Shown piece after piece: positions 10,540 to 21,879 of a stretch of DNA of 64,000 nucleotides. Under the pieces are notes generated by a model. It worked only from the letters and a program-made list of their open reading frames with translations, searched no databases and was not told the origin of the DNA. The stretch is from Sepioteuthis lessoniana (lineage: Eukaryota; Mollusca; Cephalopoda; Myopsida; Loliginidae): the NCBI GenBank assembly GCA_963585895.1, contig OY757904.1:7960860-8024859 (forward strand), in the 5' to 3' direction. The translations under genes were made by a program, and so were the position numbers. Position 1 is the first letter of the stretch. Every line of letters starts with the position of its first letter.

Positions 10540-11465
10540 ATTAAAGTAAATCCAATTTCAAATTTAAAATAACAGATAATGCTATTAAGGAAAAGAATTA
10601 ACACTAGGAAGACTTTGAGCCATTCTCCGAGTCTATTTTGTCTTTGTGGATGTGCCAGCGTCTTTTTTGTCGCCTAGAATGCAGACAGTGGCTAGACGAA
10701 CAGGTATTTAGGAATAGATAGTAACAATCTTTGATTCATACATGTGTATTTTTCATGATCATTTGTGTGTAGGTTTATGAATTGTAAAAAAAAAAAAACT
10801 GTACAAGGTTATCTCAAGGAGGAAGACGATGTCATTTAGAAAAAATGTTATCTAATTACAAACTACCGCATTTATTTATGTCCTTGTCATACCGATTCTG
10901 CTGTGCACCTGAACAAATAATTAACACAGCGTGATTGATGATGACGATGTGTGACATGTATGTCATGGGGAAAAGTAGAATGTAAATACCTTTTTTTATT
11001 TTTTTATTGGAAAATGCTTATTTGGAATTTCTTTGATTAAATGCTTGAAAAATTATTGTTAATCATGCAGATATTTTATCCATTTTCGGAAATTGGGGTA
11101 AGATACAATGTTGTGGTTTACGTGGGAAAAATCACTGCTCGAGTTTTCTTTTTAATTTGAACAAGATAGGTCTGTCTGACATAGAGAATAGATGACAACA
11201 CGAGAAAAGAATATGAAGTAGAGTTGAAGTCAGTACAACTTCTCGTTCTTGGATTACGCAATTTGTTGAGTTGACGATTATTAGTAAGTTGTAAATTCAT
11301 CCCTCATCAGATGCCTCGTATTTGCTTAAACAAAGGTTAGTAAATAACTATGTGGGACGCCTTGTACAGCGTTAAAATTAGCGTACTAGGCTCTTACCGG
11401 TCCCAGAACCGTGGTGGCGCTACCCATGTAGCCTTTCTTGGGCAAAAATAGTTTGGTAGTGCCTT
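10540..11465. other. AT-rich DNA with nothing recognised
   Basis: No family resemblance on either strand. The minus-strand frame at 11118-11300 has no motif. An oligo(A) run lies at 10788-10799. A stretch at 11370-11460 (GTGGTGGCGCTACCCATG) is less AT-rich and might be part of the adjacent SINE. Confidence 0.4.
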
Positions 11466-11710
11466 TGTTCTCTAGATCTACAACTGGTTTAAATTAAGGA
11501 TTTTTCTTCTCTTAACCGATTGTCATACCTAAATTAAAGAAACCAGTCTGCCCAATTATTTACCCTTTACTGGATGGAGAATAATTTTCCCAAAGATTTA
11601 GTGCTTATTATGTAAACTCGGATAGCCAAGTCTACTGCCTACAAAGGTAAACATCACGCCACTCGTAACTCCTCGAACTAGGTTAGAAGACCATTTAGTA
11701 GTTACATCAT
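11466..11710 (-). mobile_element. Decayed tRNA-SINE, family B (long form)
   Basis: Matches the copy at 15590 in reverse orientation: CTACAACTGGTTTAAATT, TTCTTCTCTTAACCGATTGTCATACC, TTAAAGA, TTTACCC, then a degraded tRNA-like head at the right (AAACTCGGATAGCCAAGTC, CATCACGCCACTCGTAACTCC). Identification is by shared order of these blocks. Confidence 0.6.
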
Positions 11711-12627
11711 TTTTAATCCTTGTAGAGTGGGTGAATTATTTTCTACATTGAAGTGGTCAGCGAGCAACCAATAATAAAATGCCTTACTATGAGTTACCAT
11801 CTAAAGATTACAATGTTTCTCTACCCGTGTACAGTTGGCAACAAAGATGTCGCTCTGTCTTCAAAAGGAAAGATGAATCGAGTGGAATATTCTAGTCTCT
11901 GAAAGAAATAATATTCATGTTGCTCATCTCAAGTAATATTAAGATAGTTAATCGATATATTCTTGCACCTGTGGATTGATATATCAATTGATAGGTCTGT
12001 TCATAGATCAATTAGAACATAGGAAAGTAATTTTTTGTGGAATCTTTTACCCTTTCACTTTATAGTTAAAGGAAATTCAAAGATGTGTGCCATGATCTAT
12101 GAAGTAGCAACTAATTTCCAATTAGATGAAGATATAATAGAATTTAGTTTCCCAATACAAACTTTTCGAGATTATTTTTCACACACAACAGCTGCTCCAG
12201 AAGTAATACCTTCAATTCATTTCCACCAAAACACTATTGGATAGAACCATTTTTCAATGATAGAATATTATTTTTCCACGCAATCACCAAAAAAAATGAC
12301 TTGGGGAGTCCCCGTGATTAACGTTCTGGAATATCACATCGTAGGAAGGGGTCTCGAACACCGGTTATTCTATTACCTTCACTTTCGAGCTTCTAAACTT
12401 GGAAAAGATATCAACCGCACTTATCCCTCCTGACATAAGTTGAATAGTACCACTAGTGTTCTTCTACAAGGAAGACTTTGGCATTGAATTACCCACAAAG
12501 GCTGAATATCATTAAACAAAGAAACCAAACCAAAACAAACCAAAACAAAAACGGTGGAGCATTTTTATCAGTGATGAACAAGAACCTGTTTAGAAGAAGG
12601 CCATTCTGAAGATAATGCTCTTATTTA
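11711..12627. other. AT-rich DNA with nothing recognised
   Basis: The 69-codon frame at 12035-12244 has no motif or neighbour supporting a gene and is rich in F, I and N, as chance frames in AT-rich DNA are. Confidence 0.4.
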
Positions 12628-12631
12628 ATGA

Positions 12632-12685
<54 letters not shown>

Positions 12686-12702
12686 AGAGAGAGAGAGAGA
12701 GA
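12628..12702. repeat. (GA)n microsatellite
   Basis: About 36 GA units with a GGGAGGGA interruption. A polypurine-polypyrimidine mirror tract, capable in principle of triplex formation. Confidence 0.95.
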
Positions 12703-12789
12703 TGTTGATGTTTTGGTCATAAAAATCTAACCTTTCATCTAATAAGCCATTTTTTTTTTACTTAGATATAGATAGCAAAAAAAGTAACA

Positions 12790-12812
12790 GTCAGGCAAAA
12801 ATTTGCCTGACA
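12790..12812. repeat. Short perfect-arm palindrome
   Basis: AGTCAGGCAAAAATTTGCCTGAC: 10 bp arms GTCAGGCAAA and TTTGCCTGAC around an AT centre. An isolated hairpin or half of a compact inverted-repeat element; no partner copy was seen in the window. Confidence 0.6.
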
Positions 12813-14260
12813 TGAAATTAGGGGTGTGTCGCTGAATTTTTCCATGCGAACAAAATTGCATCCACTGACAGTCGTCGATGCTTAATTATCTTTTACGAAG
12901 ACCAGATAGTATATATGAGCACACTTAGGTGTTGGGTAATGCGTTTCATCTGTGGCGACTGTAATATGAGTGATAATTCATGTTCAGCATAGCTATCAGC
13001 CCATGAAATGAAGAGCACCTCAATCAGCCTATCTATGCGGATAAGATCCTTCTGATTACAACGTTTTTAAAAAAACAAATGATTGTGTTGACTATGTTGG
13101 AAATTAGGTTTTTGTTACTGAAAACTTTTTCTATTGAACTCAGCATTTAGATACATCTGATTTCTTTAGGTCTGTTTGTTTGGACTGAAACTGTGGATTA
13201 TTCCTGAAACTATGGATTATTCCCGCAAGCCGTCCATGATCATATTGTTACATCGATTTAAAAAGGAGTAAAGAATTCTAAATAACATTTCCCTGTAATT
13301 TCCGTTATAAAGAGGATTTGGGGTAATAAGAACATAACATTCAACGTTGGACATAGAGCCCACATGATAACAATTTTAACAACGTCAAATATTTAAATAT
13401 AATTCTTTATTCTTTGAATTCATTTTAAAAAGAAATGTTAACTTTTAAGGGTAGATGAGGATTGTGAAATTTATTAGTTAGCATCTGAAAGTTTTGTATA
13501 TTTTCTGTGTTAAATGAGAAAACTGACAGACATTTTAGGAATTTCAAAAAACAAATCATAGTGGAATTTCTCCGTGATTCTCAAATCCCTATTGCAGACG
13601 TTAAAAAGAACGTGAAATGGGAAGGAAGTAGAAGATCGATTTGGTGACTCAAAGACATTATAATAGTTGCACTAGAAAAAGAGAAAATAATGACTGAGTT
13701 TTTTTTATTGTTTTTCTAACACAAGGATTGTATTTAGTATTTACGTGTGTGGAATGATTGCTTTTTATCAAAGACAACTTGTAGTTTATTTTTTTGTTTT
13801 TTAGAGAATCAAGTATTTTAAATCAGAAGCCATGCTCTTATTCAAAAATGAGGTGATCTGATAAAAAAAAAAAGAAAGAACACTGAAGCTTTTTTTAAAA
13901 AAAGTTTTTTTTAAATGTTAAAATCTAAATGACGACTTGTACATAGGTGAGGGACTTAAATTATAGAGAAACGATGTTTAGACGTTTAGACAAAGTCAAC
14001 ACCAACTACTGTTACTTTTTGGTCAACAGTTTCGATAATTCTTGATCAACAGTTTTATTTTGTAAATGCAGCATCATCCAAACATTGCGTTGTGCGACAT
14101 TTTCTTTTTTCCTAGATAAATATTCATCTCAATTCATCTTTTAGGACGCAGAGGTAGAAATACAATCGCAAAGATTCACATCAAATCAAAAATGGCTTTC
14201 ATACTTAGACCAATGAATGACTCGCTGGAATAAATCTATTGAATTTAAAAGGGGCTGCTT
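12813..14260. other. AT-rich DNA with nothing recognised
   Basis: Oligo(A) and oligo(T) runs only (for example 13862-13876 and 13892-13913). No coding or repeat family signal on either strand. Confidence 0.4.
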
Positions 14261-14268
14261 TGAAGAAA

Positions 14269-14283
14269 GGGTTAGGGTTAGGG
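14269..14283. repeat. Short TTAGGG-type tract
   Basis: GGGTTAGGGTTAGGG, two and a half telomere-type units in AT-rich DNA. Unlike the other three tracts it is not inside a recognisable mariner. Confidence 0.9.
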
Positions 14284-14622
14284 TTTTACTCGATATTCTT
14301 TTCTGTTTGGTAAATAAAGCTTCACCCTCGATACTCTTTGGGTATACCTTGTATGATGAATCGTAGCATATAATATAACCGAAGAGAATTGTGTGATTTT
14401 TGAATAATCAAAATTATTTTTCTTAGATTTTGCCAAAAAAAAAACAAAAAATGAAAAAAAATAATACTCGTCAATTAATTGTAATACACTTTTGCTGCGA
14501 CTAGATTATATTAATATTTTATTGATTACAGAGACATATTTGAAATAAAGAATTTTCTTTATTATTATCTCTTTGTTTACTCAATAGTTTTCGTTTCCTC
14601 TCCAAGTATGTTTACAGCAATT

Positions 14623-14742
14623 TACAAAGCTCGTTGCTTCGATCTGGCACAAGGCCGAATAAATGGGGCGCCCAATGAGACTCGAACTCACTCGTGCAGG
14701 TTTACTAGTCTAGCTTGCTAACCGTTACACCACCAGAGGTGC
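14623..14742 (-). mobile_element. tRNA-derived SINE, family B head and body
   Basis: In reverse orientation it shows GGTGGTGTAACGGTTAGC (A-box region) and GAGTTCGAGTCTC (B box), then GGGCGCCCCATTTATTCGG and CCTTGTGCCAGATC. The same blocks recur at 15960, 29017, 40744, 45507 and 58103. A tRNA gene is unlikely because no acceptor-stem pairing is seen and the non-tRNA body is shared among copies. Confidence 0.8.
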
Positions 14743-15529
14743 CCACCAAATATGTTCATATATCTTTTCTTTAATATCTTCTGTATTTTCACCTTTTCTC
14801 ACCAGTTCTTGCATTTTTCTCTCTCGTTTCATGACTATCCCATTCTCTCCATCCCCTGTGTCAGGTTATTCTATGTCAAATTTGATAGCAATTGACTGAC
14901 TAATACTTTTGCTATCCTGAAATATCTTAATGGTAAGAATATAAAGTAGTAAGTGTATCCATAGTTTTAAACGTGTATGTCGTACAGTGCTATTAAACTA
15001 ACGTGACTTTACTAAAGATGGACATGTTTATGGAGACGGTATTGATTCTTTAAAGTACCTTTAAAACAACTATTACTCGAAATGGTATAGATTCTATAAG
15101 ACGTGTAAAGGTTGTTTCTTGGATCTGGTGTTAGGGTCTTAACAGAAGATCCTTTGACCGCTGCAGTTTATACAGTGGATGTTCTGCGAAGCAAACTTGA
15201 TGGTCGAATAAATTCTATAAGTGCAAAATGGAAATGGGATCTGAAATCATTTTTGGCATTTTCTTTTCCAACAATCCATTCTTTATTTTTTCCTCACTTC
15301 AGTTATATTTGTTATTTTTTCTACTTTCTCTTCTGACTTCATTTATTTCCTATATCTATTTCCGGTCCAACTACTAAAAGGTTTTCACATTTTCTTCCAT
15401 GCTAATATTGTTTGTTGTAGGTAAGGTAAATATCAGAAGGTAGAATGGAAATTTTATAAGCACTTAAATGTTCGTCACAAGATACTGATGTTATACATCC
15501 CTTTGACTTCGAGTTTTTTTTTTTCTAAA

Positions 15530-15842
15530 CTGGTTGCCTCGGCAAAGCTAAAGAATCTAATCAACTTTAAAATTCACCCATAGTTGGACGACAAGAACTA
15601 GTTTAAATTCAGAGTTTTCCTTCTCCTAAACCGGTTGTCATACCAAAGTTAAAGAGCCCAGCACGACCTTCTATTTACTCTCAGCTAGGAAAGAAAAGTC
15701 GGATTCATACCTTCACAAGTGTATTAGCACTATGAGAAATGCAAACAGCTTCTTCTATGATTTGAACTCGGATCGTCGAGTCAATTTCCTACGACAATAA
15801 CTGTTATGCTACTTGCACCTCTACCCCACCATTGTGTAATGA
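15530..15842 (-). mobile_element. tRNA-derived SINE, family B (long form)
   Basis: The right end is a tRNA-like head in reverse (GATTTGAACTCGGATC as B box, ATAACTGTTATGCTACTTGC as A-box region). The body to the left contains TTCATACCTTCACAAGTG, CCGGTTGTCATACCAAAG and, in a second partial copy at 15530, CTGGTTGCCTCGGCAAAGC. Confidence 0.7.
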
Positions 15843-15959
15843 TTAGCCAAAAAAATCTTGTAGAACAATTGCAACTGAATAATGTCATAGCTTGACTGTG
15901 TTCTTCTCACTTGTAGCCTTCTGATAAATCTAAGTTGTATTACATATAAAAAAAGACAC

Positions 15960-16062
15960 CTTGTCGCGGTGTAATGGTTAACAAGCTACTATTGTCGATA
16001 AATTATTACTGTATCGTGAATTTGATCCTCACTAGGAGCCCAATACTTGCGGCATTATGTCA
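15960..16062 (+). mobile_element. tRNA-derived SINE, family B, 5' head
   Basis: CCTTGTCGCGGTGTAATGG followed by TTAACAAGCT (A box) and GTGAATTTGATCCTCACTAG (degraded B box), then GAGCCCAATACTTG. Truncated after the head. Confidence 0.65.
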
Positions 16063-16494
16063 AAACTAATCTTAGATTTTTGAAAGGGCCGTAAGCAATC
16101 TTAGGTTGTGTAGCTGACTAAAATCGTCACTGATTTTTTTCTTTCTATAATTAAAGTCTACTTTTTCCCGAAAATAATACAATCCTTCTAAAAAAAAATT
16201 CGTTTAAGAAATCCTACATGAAATCAATCTGTAAGTGGAGTCAATTATCAATGAGTACAGAAGTTCAAAAACCTTTTTCTGATTTGTTTATTATCAATTT
16301 ATCCGCTGCTTCGAGTCATTTTACCAAAGCTACAAAAATCTACAAAAATCTCTGACTTATTTTTGACCATTCCTCTTAAAATTTAAACATGATATCGTTT
16401 GCTAACTCAAACTTATCTTATTGGATAGCCGTTAAGTGTATATATAAACAAAAAATATACATATACACGTAAAAATTCCTTCGCTTACGTTGAG

Positions 16495-16625
16495 GTTGAC
16501 GATAGCTCTGTGATAAGATATGTGATTGGCGTAAAGTCAGCCTGGTTTCGATCCCACCTTGAAGCATCTCTTGTGTCCAGCCACACTGATGAGTTGTGAT
16601 TCAACGAAGCAGTGTGTATATTTAT
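16495..16625 (+). mobile_element. tRNA-derived SINE, family D
   Basis: GATAGCTCTGTGATAAG (A-box region) and GGTTTCGATCCCA (B box), then GTCCAGCCACACTGATGAGT and TGTGATTCAACGAAG. The copy at 23507 shares the B box and the TGATGAGT...AACGAA 3' part, so this is a distinct tRNA-headed family. Confidence 0.7.
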
Positions 16626-17239
16626 GTGTGTGTGCAATTGAGAAGAAGGTTATTCTTTTGTTTATTGACAGCGAACTATTTTGATAAAGAACAATAGAAT
16701 GTGGTATACATACTTATACTCACAGGAAGGTTTTGGCATAAAAAAAAAATTGTTATTTTTCGAGAAAAAAGAGATTTCACGGTGAGGGGGTTTGAACAAT
16801 AAATAAGAATAAGCGGAAAGATATTTTACTGCTCATCGTACATTTACATTTCAAAACTTCAATTTGATAGAGAATTAACGAATTATCTTTATAAAAGTAA
16901 TTATTTACGTATAATCAATTGTCACTGATAAGTTTTACAGTTAGTTTTTAAGATGAAAATATAAAATTCAGAGTATTATTTCTTAGTAGGTACCAATAAT
17001 TGTATAACACATAATTATATAAGTTGCTATAATTATCATCATTTCATTAGCTAAATTGATCATCAGATTACATTGTTGCCAGGTCGATAAATATATCGAT
17101 CATGTAAATATTTTATCAAGAAAGTGATGTGACACGGACTAGGTAAGGATGACAAAGACGAGATGGTAGAGTTTGACAATGCAGAGTTTTTATTTGGCAA
17201 ATCATTTACGAAGAATTTATCTATAGAGTTCCTGCAGTT
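16626..17239. other. AT-rich DNA with nothing recognised
   Basis: No repeat or coding resemblance was found on either strand. Confidence 0.4.
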
Positions 17240-18130
17240 GGACAAAGTCCATGTTTTTTATTCGCATTCCCTGTGGAGTCGAAATTCCTTGCTGTCGAAT
17301 ACGGTCCCTGTTCGTGTCAAAAGTGTAGACTTGGCTATCTAATAGTTCTTTTTGACAGCAAGTCTAGAGGATCTGGAACAAGTCTTGTTGCTAAGGTAGG
17401 TCATTTATGTAGCTGCGTGGTCAGGTATCTGTAGACAGTCGGAGAGTTGGACGTGTGGGATTGAAGAAGCCAGATGATCGATATCTCGATCATTGAGTCG
17501 CTGGTTAACAGGAAGTGTAGTCGATGTTAGCTTCGAAGAGTCGACATAGTACAAGCAGTGTTGTTAGCTTGTGGACTAGTCCTTTGTTCCCAGTGTCTGT
17601 GGCGTCTGGGTGTCTGCTGCGTCATCGCCCCGTAGTACAAGTAAGATAAGACCTGCAGAAAATCCTTAAAAGGACTGAAGAAAGGAAGCAACTTACAAAC
17701 ATGAAAAGAACTGTTTGAGACTTTTGAAGTTAAATCCTGAAAAGGACTCTGAAGATGCTGTGGCTGAAGATTGGCTGGACCTTAGCCTCTGCTATTAATA
17801 AGGGAGCTCGAATTTCTTCTCTCATCTCGGGTCAGAGGCCCGCTGCCGAATCAGTCCATCCGCCAGAGACTGTTGTTTTTATGGTAGGAAGGGAATGTGC
17901 ATTTGCTGGGCTCGTACGTGTCCGATCTTGGACAGGAAGCTTCTCTTTAATTGTGCGTAATAAGGAAAAAATCATTATACTATTTAGAGAAGTTTATAAA
18001 TACCACCCGCTCTGCTTAACTGTTAGAAATTACTTTCGAGATGGATTGCAAGATTGATTCATTTCGGAAATAGTTTTTGAGTTGGTACTTAAAAATCCCA
18101 CTCGCCGGCGAATTTAGCGATGTTGTCTTT
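17240..18130 (+). other. Less AT-rich unrecognised segment with a 100-codon frame
   Basis: This block stands out from its surroundings by more balanced composition. A frame at 17755-18057 encodes 100 residues (IGWTLASAINKGARISSLIS near the start, ending YFRDGLQD) with hydrophobic and charged residues mixed as in real proteins. I recognise no domain. A GTAAGA follows CAA at about 17640. It may be the leader or LTR region of a retroelement, a host exon with its promoter region, or an old gene fragment. Codon choice is not obviously different from chance. Confidence 0.3.
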
Positions 18131-18261
18131 GTTGATAACGGGTTGTGCTTCCGGAAAATTCTATGATGTCATAGATGACTTTGTGTTTTTTAAATAGAGA
18201 TTTTTTTTATGTGAACAGTCGTTGGGCTACGATGATGTTTTGATTTATTTGTTTTTTGTTC

Positions 18262-18400
18262 AATAGCATATCAATCTTCGTGGGTTATTCAATGCCATAT
18301 CCATCACTGAAGAATAACAGCAATTTACTCATGAACGTAGGCATGAAGTTTTTGTTATCTGACGGCATGGGTGACTCAGTGTTTTCTCTAAAATGGGGAT
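18262..18400 (-). mobile_element. SINE family B 3' part
   Basis: The left end CATATCAATCTTCGTGGG, TTATTCAATGCCATATCCAT and GAAGAATAACAGCAATT match the copies at 29440 and 31594 block by block. The head is missing. Confidence 0.55.
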
Positions 18401-18439
18401 TTTTGGTTGGAGTAGCCGGAACGGCTACGATAAAAGAAA

Positions 18440-19370
18440 GTTTTTTGCTGGTTGGTCAAAACTGGTGTGTCGATGCTTAAGAGTCTATTGAAAAATGATG
18501 TTTATAAGTTTGTCCTTACTTCCACTGCAGTTCTCAGTATGTCTGGCTCGTCTTCCTTATAATGTAAACAATGCCAGGTCCCGTTAACTGCATCCTGTCT
18601 CCTTAGAGCTGATGTAAGCTTGCTGGTTAGCCAACACTAATATATTTGTGTGTAGAAGTCCGTTAGAGAACGTCACTAATGAATTCATCCTTACTTTTCG
18701 AGCACTGTCCAGTATGTCTTTGTCCGTCTTAGTTGGTTGGTTTGTGAGATGGGAGGTAAGTGGCTGTATTGCTGCAGTTTTGTAGAGCACTGCTTCCAGG
18801 ATTTGTTCAAAGCAGCACGTAGCATTTTTGTGTTGTTGTTCCGATCACGTTTTTTCTCCATGTTTTACTTTAGGTAAACAGTAGTACTGACCTAGCTTAT
18901 AAGAAATTCGGTCTAATTTTATCGGAGAGATAAAATTTCGATTTGATCGATAACCTTTCGATAGTAGTCCACGCCTCCCCTATGCTTATGTTTACATCAC
19001 TTTCAGTTGATGAGATGTTGCTGTGGATGTATGTGAACTTGTCAAAAAACGCCAGAGGCTTATTCTTGTTGAAAACACAATGTCCTCTAGGTGCCATCCG
19101 GTGTTTGCACAGAGCGGGTGAATGTAAGCTTTTACTGGTCGACTAATATTGGTGTGTCCATCTGTAGGAGTCTTGGAAAACATTGCTGATAAGTTTTAGT
19201 CTTATATCACAAACAGTGCCAACCATGTTCGTCTTGGATGGTTTATAAGATGGTAGATAAAAGCTGTTTTGTTGGATTTTACTTCTTGGATTTGTTCAAA
19301 ACAGCGCGCAACATTCTTGTATGGTTCACCTCTCGTTTATTTCTCGAGGATTTTCGTTAAACATTTAACT
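18440..19370 (-). pseudogene. Divergent RTE-type LINE debris, rearranged
   Basis: Minus-strand frame 18897-19097 reads FFDKFTYIHSNISSTESDVN, then EAWTTIERLSIKSKFYLSDK, which lines up with VDKFTYLGSSVSSTEKDIDT and KAWTAIDRLSIIWKSDLTDK of the other RTE copies in the window. The frame at 18584-18790 (LYKTAAIQPLTSHL) lines up with the QLYGHLPPI segment. Short similar blocks (GGTGTGTCGATGCTTAAGAG, GGTGTGTCCATCTGTAGGAG) occur at 18460 and 19150, so pieces have been duplicated. This is an older or different RTE lineage than the copy at 6690. Confidence 0.6.
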
Positions 19371-20087
19371 CATCAGTACGACTTACCATTTTTATTTTAA
19401 GCTCTAATTCTTAACTGTTGGTAAATCTTGTCAAAATGCATCACATTTTGTTGATTATAAGGTTTGTCTGATCTTTTTGCTTTTGTCACATTTTATGAAT
19501 CAGATTTCTTCTGACTTGATCTTTATTGAACCTAGAAATTGTTGGCATCGACTTTTGTCACGATATCGTGATTTTATTTTTGTAAAAAATTCCACCACAA
19601 AACTACATTTTTTCTAATTTTATTTTTTTAGTTCATCGAACTTTTCGGTTCCTTTTCGCAGAAAAATACTTCCAGGTAAATAATCTTTGAAATAACAACG
19701 AATTCAAGAGTGCAAGAAAAATAGATATTTTTGTTAAGTTAATGATATTACCATCGTCTTCAAAATATTACTGCTCCCTAATCGCCGTATTCGTATAGCA
19801 TGTTGAATCGCAGAAATAAGAATAACAGTTCCATAAAAGAAAGAAAAATAAATGGGAAGATGAAATGAAAAAAAAGAGTAAAAAGCAGAAGTTAAATAAT
19901 TTCGTGAATTTGAATCACCATATCTTTCTTTATTTTTCTAGAATATTTTAACTGCCTCAAAAAAGATATAAATGTGATGATTAACGTTTTTCTTTTGGAT
20001 TAAACATTCTTTCCATTCATATATTTGGTTCTACTACTATTAGTGCTGATCCTGTTGTTGCTACTGCCACGACTACTTGTAAGTTTT
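19371..20087. other. AT-rich DNA with nothing recognised
   Basis: No coding or repeat signal was seen on either strand. Confidence 0.4.
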
Positions 20088-20345
20088 CCCACCAGCACTA
20101 GCAAGTAGTTTTTCACTGAAATCTGAGTGACAGCACGTCTCCTCGGATCTTCTTTTAAGTATCCCAGTTGATTTTAATAGTGCTATGGTCTGGATAATTT
20201 TGATTCTTTTCCTGATATACAGTACGCCAAGTTTCTTTTCTAAGTTTTTGGTAACTGTTCCAAGAGCTCCAGCTACGATTGGTACACCGTCACTTTTATG
20301 TTTCATAACATTTTTCAGCGGTTTACTTTCTTATATTTTCTCACT
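20088..20345 (-). pseudogene. R4/Dong-like LINE, short C-terminal fragment, copy 4
   Basis: Minus frame 20073-20306 reads VPIVAGALGTVTKNL, LGVLYIRKRIKIIQTIALLKSTGILKR, the diverged equivalent of IPIVIGALGTVTKGL...ETIQTTALLRTARILRR in copies 3 and 5. Only the end of the RLE-containing C-terminus remains. It is more diverged than its neighbour. Confidence 0.7.
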
Positions 20346-20375
20346 GTGCTTTTATGGAAGAGCAAAGTATACAGT

Positions 20376-20390
20376 TATTATTATTATGTA
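20376..20390. repeat. (ATT)n linker between LINE copies 4 and 5
   Basis: A short TTATTATTATTATG tract at the junction, same arrangement as at 4699 and 6003. Confidence 0.75.
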
Positions 20391-21486
20391 CTCCTTGAAA
20401 GTTTTCCACATCAATTTTAGCAGATGGTCTTTCACTGGAGTTTGAGTGACAGCAAGTCTCCTCAAGTCTCCAGGACTCTTCTCAGTATTCTGGCCGTTCT
20501 CAATAACTCTGTCGTTTGGATGGTCTCCACTTGTCCGCATACTTCCAAGTCCTCCAGTCCCTTTATCAATCCTTTAGTTACTGTTCCAAACGCATCAATT
20601 ACAATTGGTATAATTGTCACTTCCATGTTCCATATTTTTTTCAATTTCCTAGCAAGGTCGAGGTACTTATCCTTCTTTTCACATTCTTTCAGTTTTATTC
20701 TGTGGTCAGCCGGGACAACAAAGTCGACAATTTGCAAGTTTTTTTTTGTTGATAATTATAAGGTTTGGTCTTCTGGCCGAGATTAGGTGATCTGTGTATA
20801 TGTTAAAGTCCCATAGGAGTTTATGTGTGTTATTTTCTTGGACAGGTGCTGGGTTGTGCATATACCATTTGTTAGTATGGTCAAATTTAAATTTCTTGCA
20901 CATCTCCTAGTGGATCACCTTGCCGACCCAGTCGTGCCTAGTCTTATATTCCTTCTGTGCTAATTTGCTGCATTCCCTTATGTGATTGATGGTTTCATCT
21001 CTGTCACCGCATAGCCTACATTTGCTATTTTGTTGCGTCTTGTCTATTCTCGCTTTGATATGATTGGTTCTTATGGCGTTGTTTTGAGCTGCTATAAGGA
21101 GAGATACTGTTTCTCTCTTAAAGTTTCCTTTTCTTAGCCATGTCCTGGTTTTGTCGCATGAGATGTTGTTTATTAGTCGTTTAAAACGCCCATAGAGTTG
21201 TTTTCCTTTCCATTTTTGTTTCCTAGTTATTGTCATTCTGTTGTCCATCGTATTATCAGTATCGTTTCTGATGACTGTAATCAGTCCTCCATCGTGTTTT
21301 TGCATATAGTCTTCGAGTCGTCGTATCAATGCGTCAACGTTTGTCTTCAATGCTGACAAGTCTTCTTCCTCCCTCTTTTCTTGATACATATAGTCTGTCA
21401 ACATCGTCTCTGGGATGTAATGCCTTATACATTGTCATTAGTTTTCTAGTTCTTTGGTCTATTTGTTTAAGTTCATCTATTATTAT
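20389..21486 (-). pseudogene. R4/Dong-like LINE, best-preserved C-terminal part, copy 5
   Basis: Minus strand, in order from the right: frame 20907-21404 (165 codons) with a lysine-rich linker, ISCDKTRTWLRKGNFKRETV, LLIAAQNNAIRTNHIKARI, a zinc knuckle CRLCGDRDETINHIREC (C-x2-C-x8-H-x3-C) and EYKTRHDWVGKVIH. Then, after a frame change, YMHNPAPVQENNTHKLLWDF, DHLISARRP and the RLE end with IVDFVVPADHRIKLKE, KKIWNMEVTIIPIVI and TARILRRVLET then stop. The polymerase domain is absent. The combination of a zinc knuckle, an R-P-(D/N) motif and a TAA-repeat tail fits the R4/Dong group. RPN replaces RPD, one sign of decay. Confidence 0.85.
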
Positions 21487-21490
21487 TATC

Positions 21491-21521
21491 ATTAGTAGTA
21501 GTAGTAGTAGTAGTAGTAGTA
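21491..21521. repeat. (TAG)n trinucleotide repeat
   Basis: About ten TAG units at the truncated 5' end of LINE copy 5, preceded by TATTATTATTATCAT. Confidence 0.9.
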
Positions 21522-21879
21522 TTTGATATTTTCTTTCATTTCATTTTTGGTACTTTTTATCATCTTTTCGATCCACTTATTTTCCTTATTGTCATTGATT
21601 GAAATTGAGGGTTGTGATAAAAAATACGAAACTAGTAATTCGAAAGAATGTACAGAATAAAAAATGAAAGTATAAACGTTGTTCATTCTAGAATCTGCAG
21701 AATTAGCTCAAAGGAAAATATAAAATAATTAAATCAAATTAAAAGTGACCACTCTAGTGATAATTAAGAAATATAAAGCTGTTTTAATATTCCTGAAACA
21801 AAAATTTAATCAAACTGGAAATAGAATTCATAGCTGTACTTGAAAAAAACCTGTTAAATACTTGATAAAACACTTAAGA

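Noticed and set aside
12035..12244. Host gene or exon
   Set aside because: 69 codons without motif, splice context or composition shift.
14623..14742. Genuine tRNA gene on the minus strand
   Set aside because: A and B boxes are present, but the acceptor stem does not pair and the same head with the same downstream body occurs at several other places, as in a SINE.
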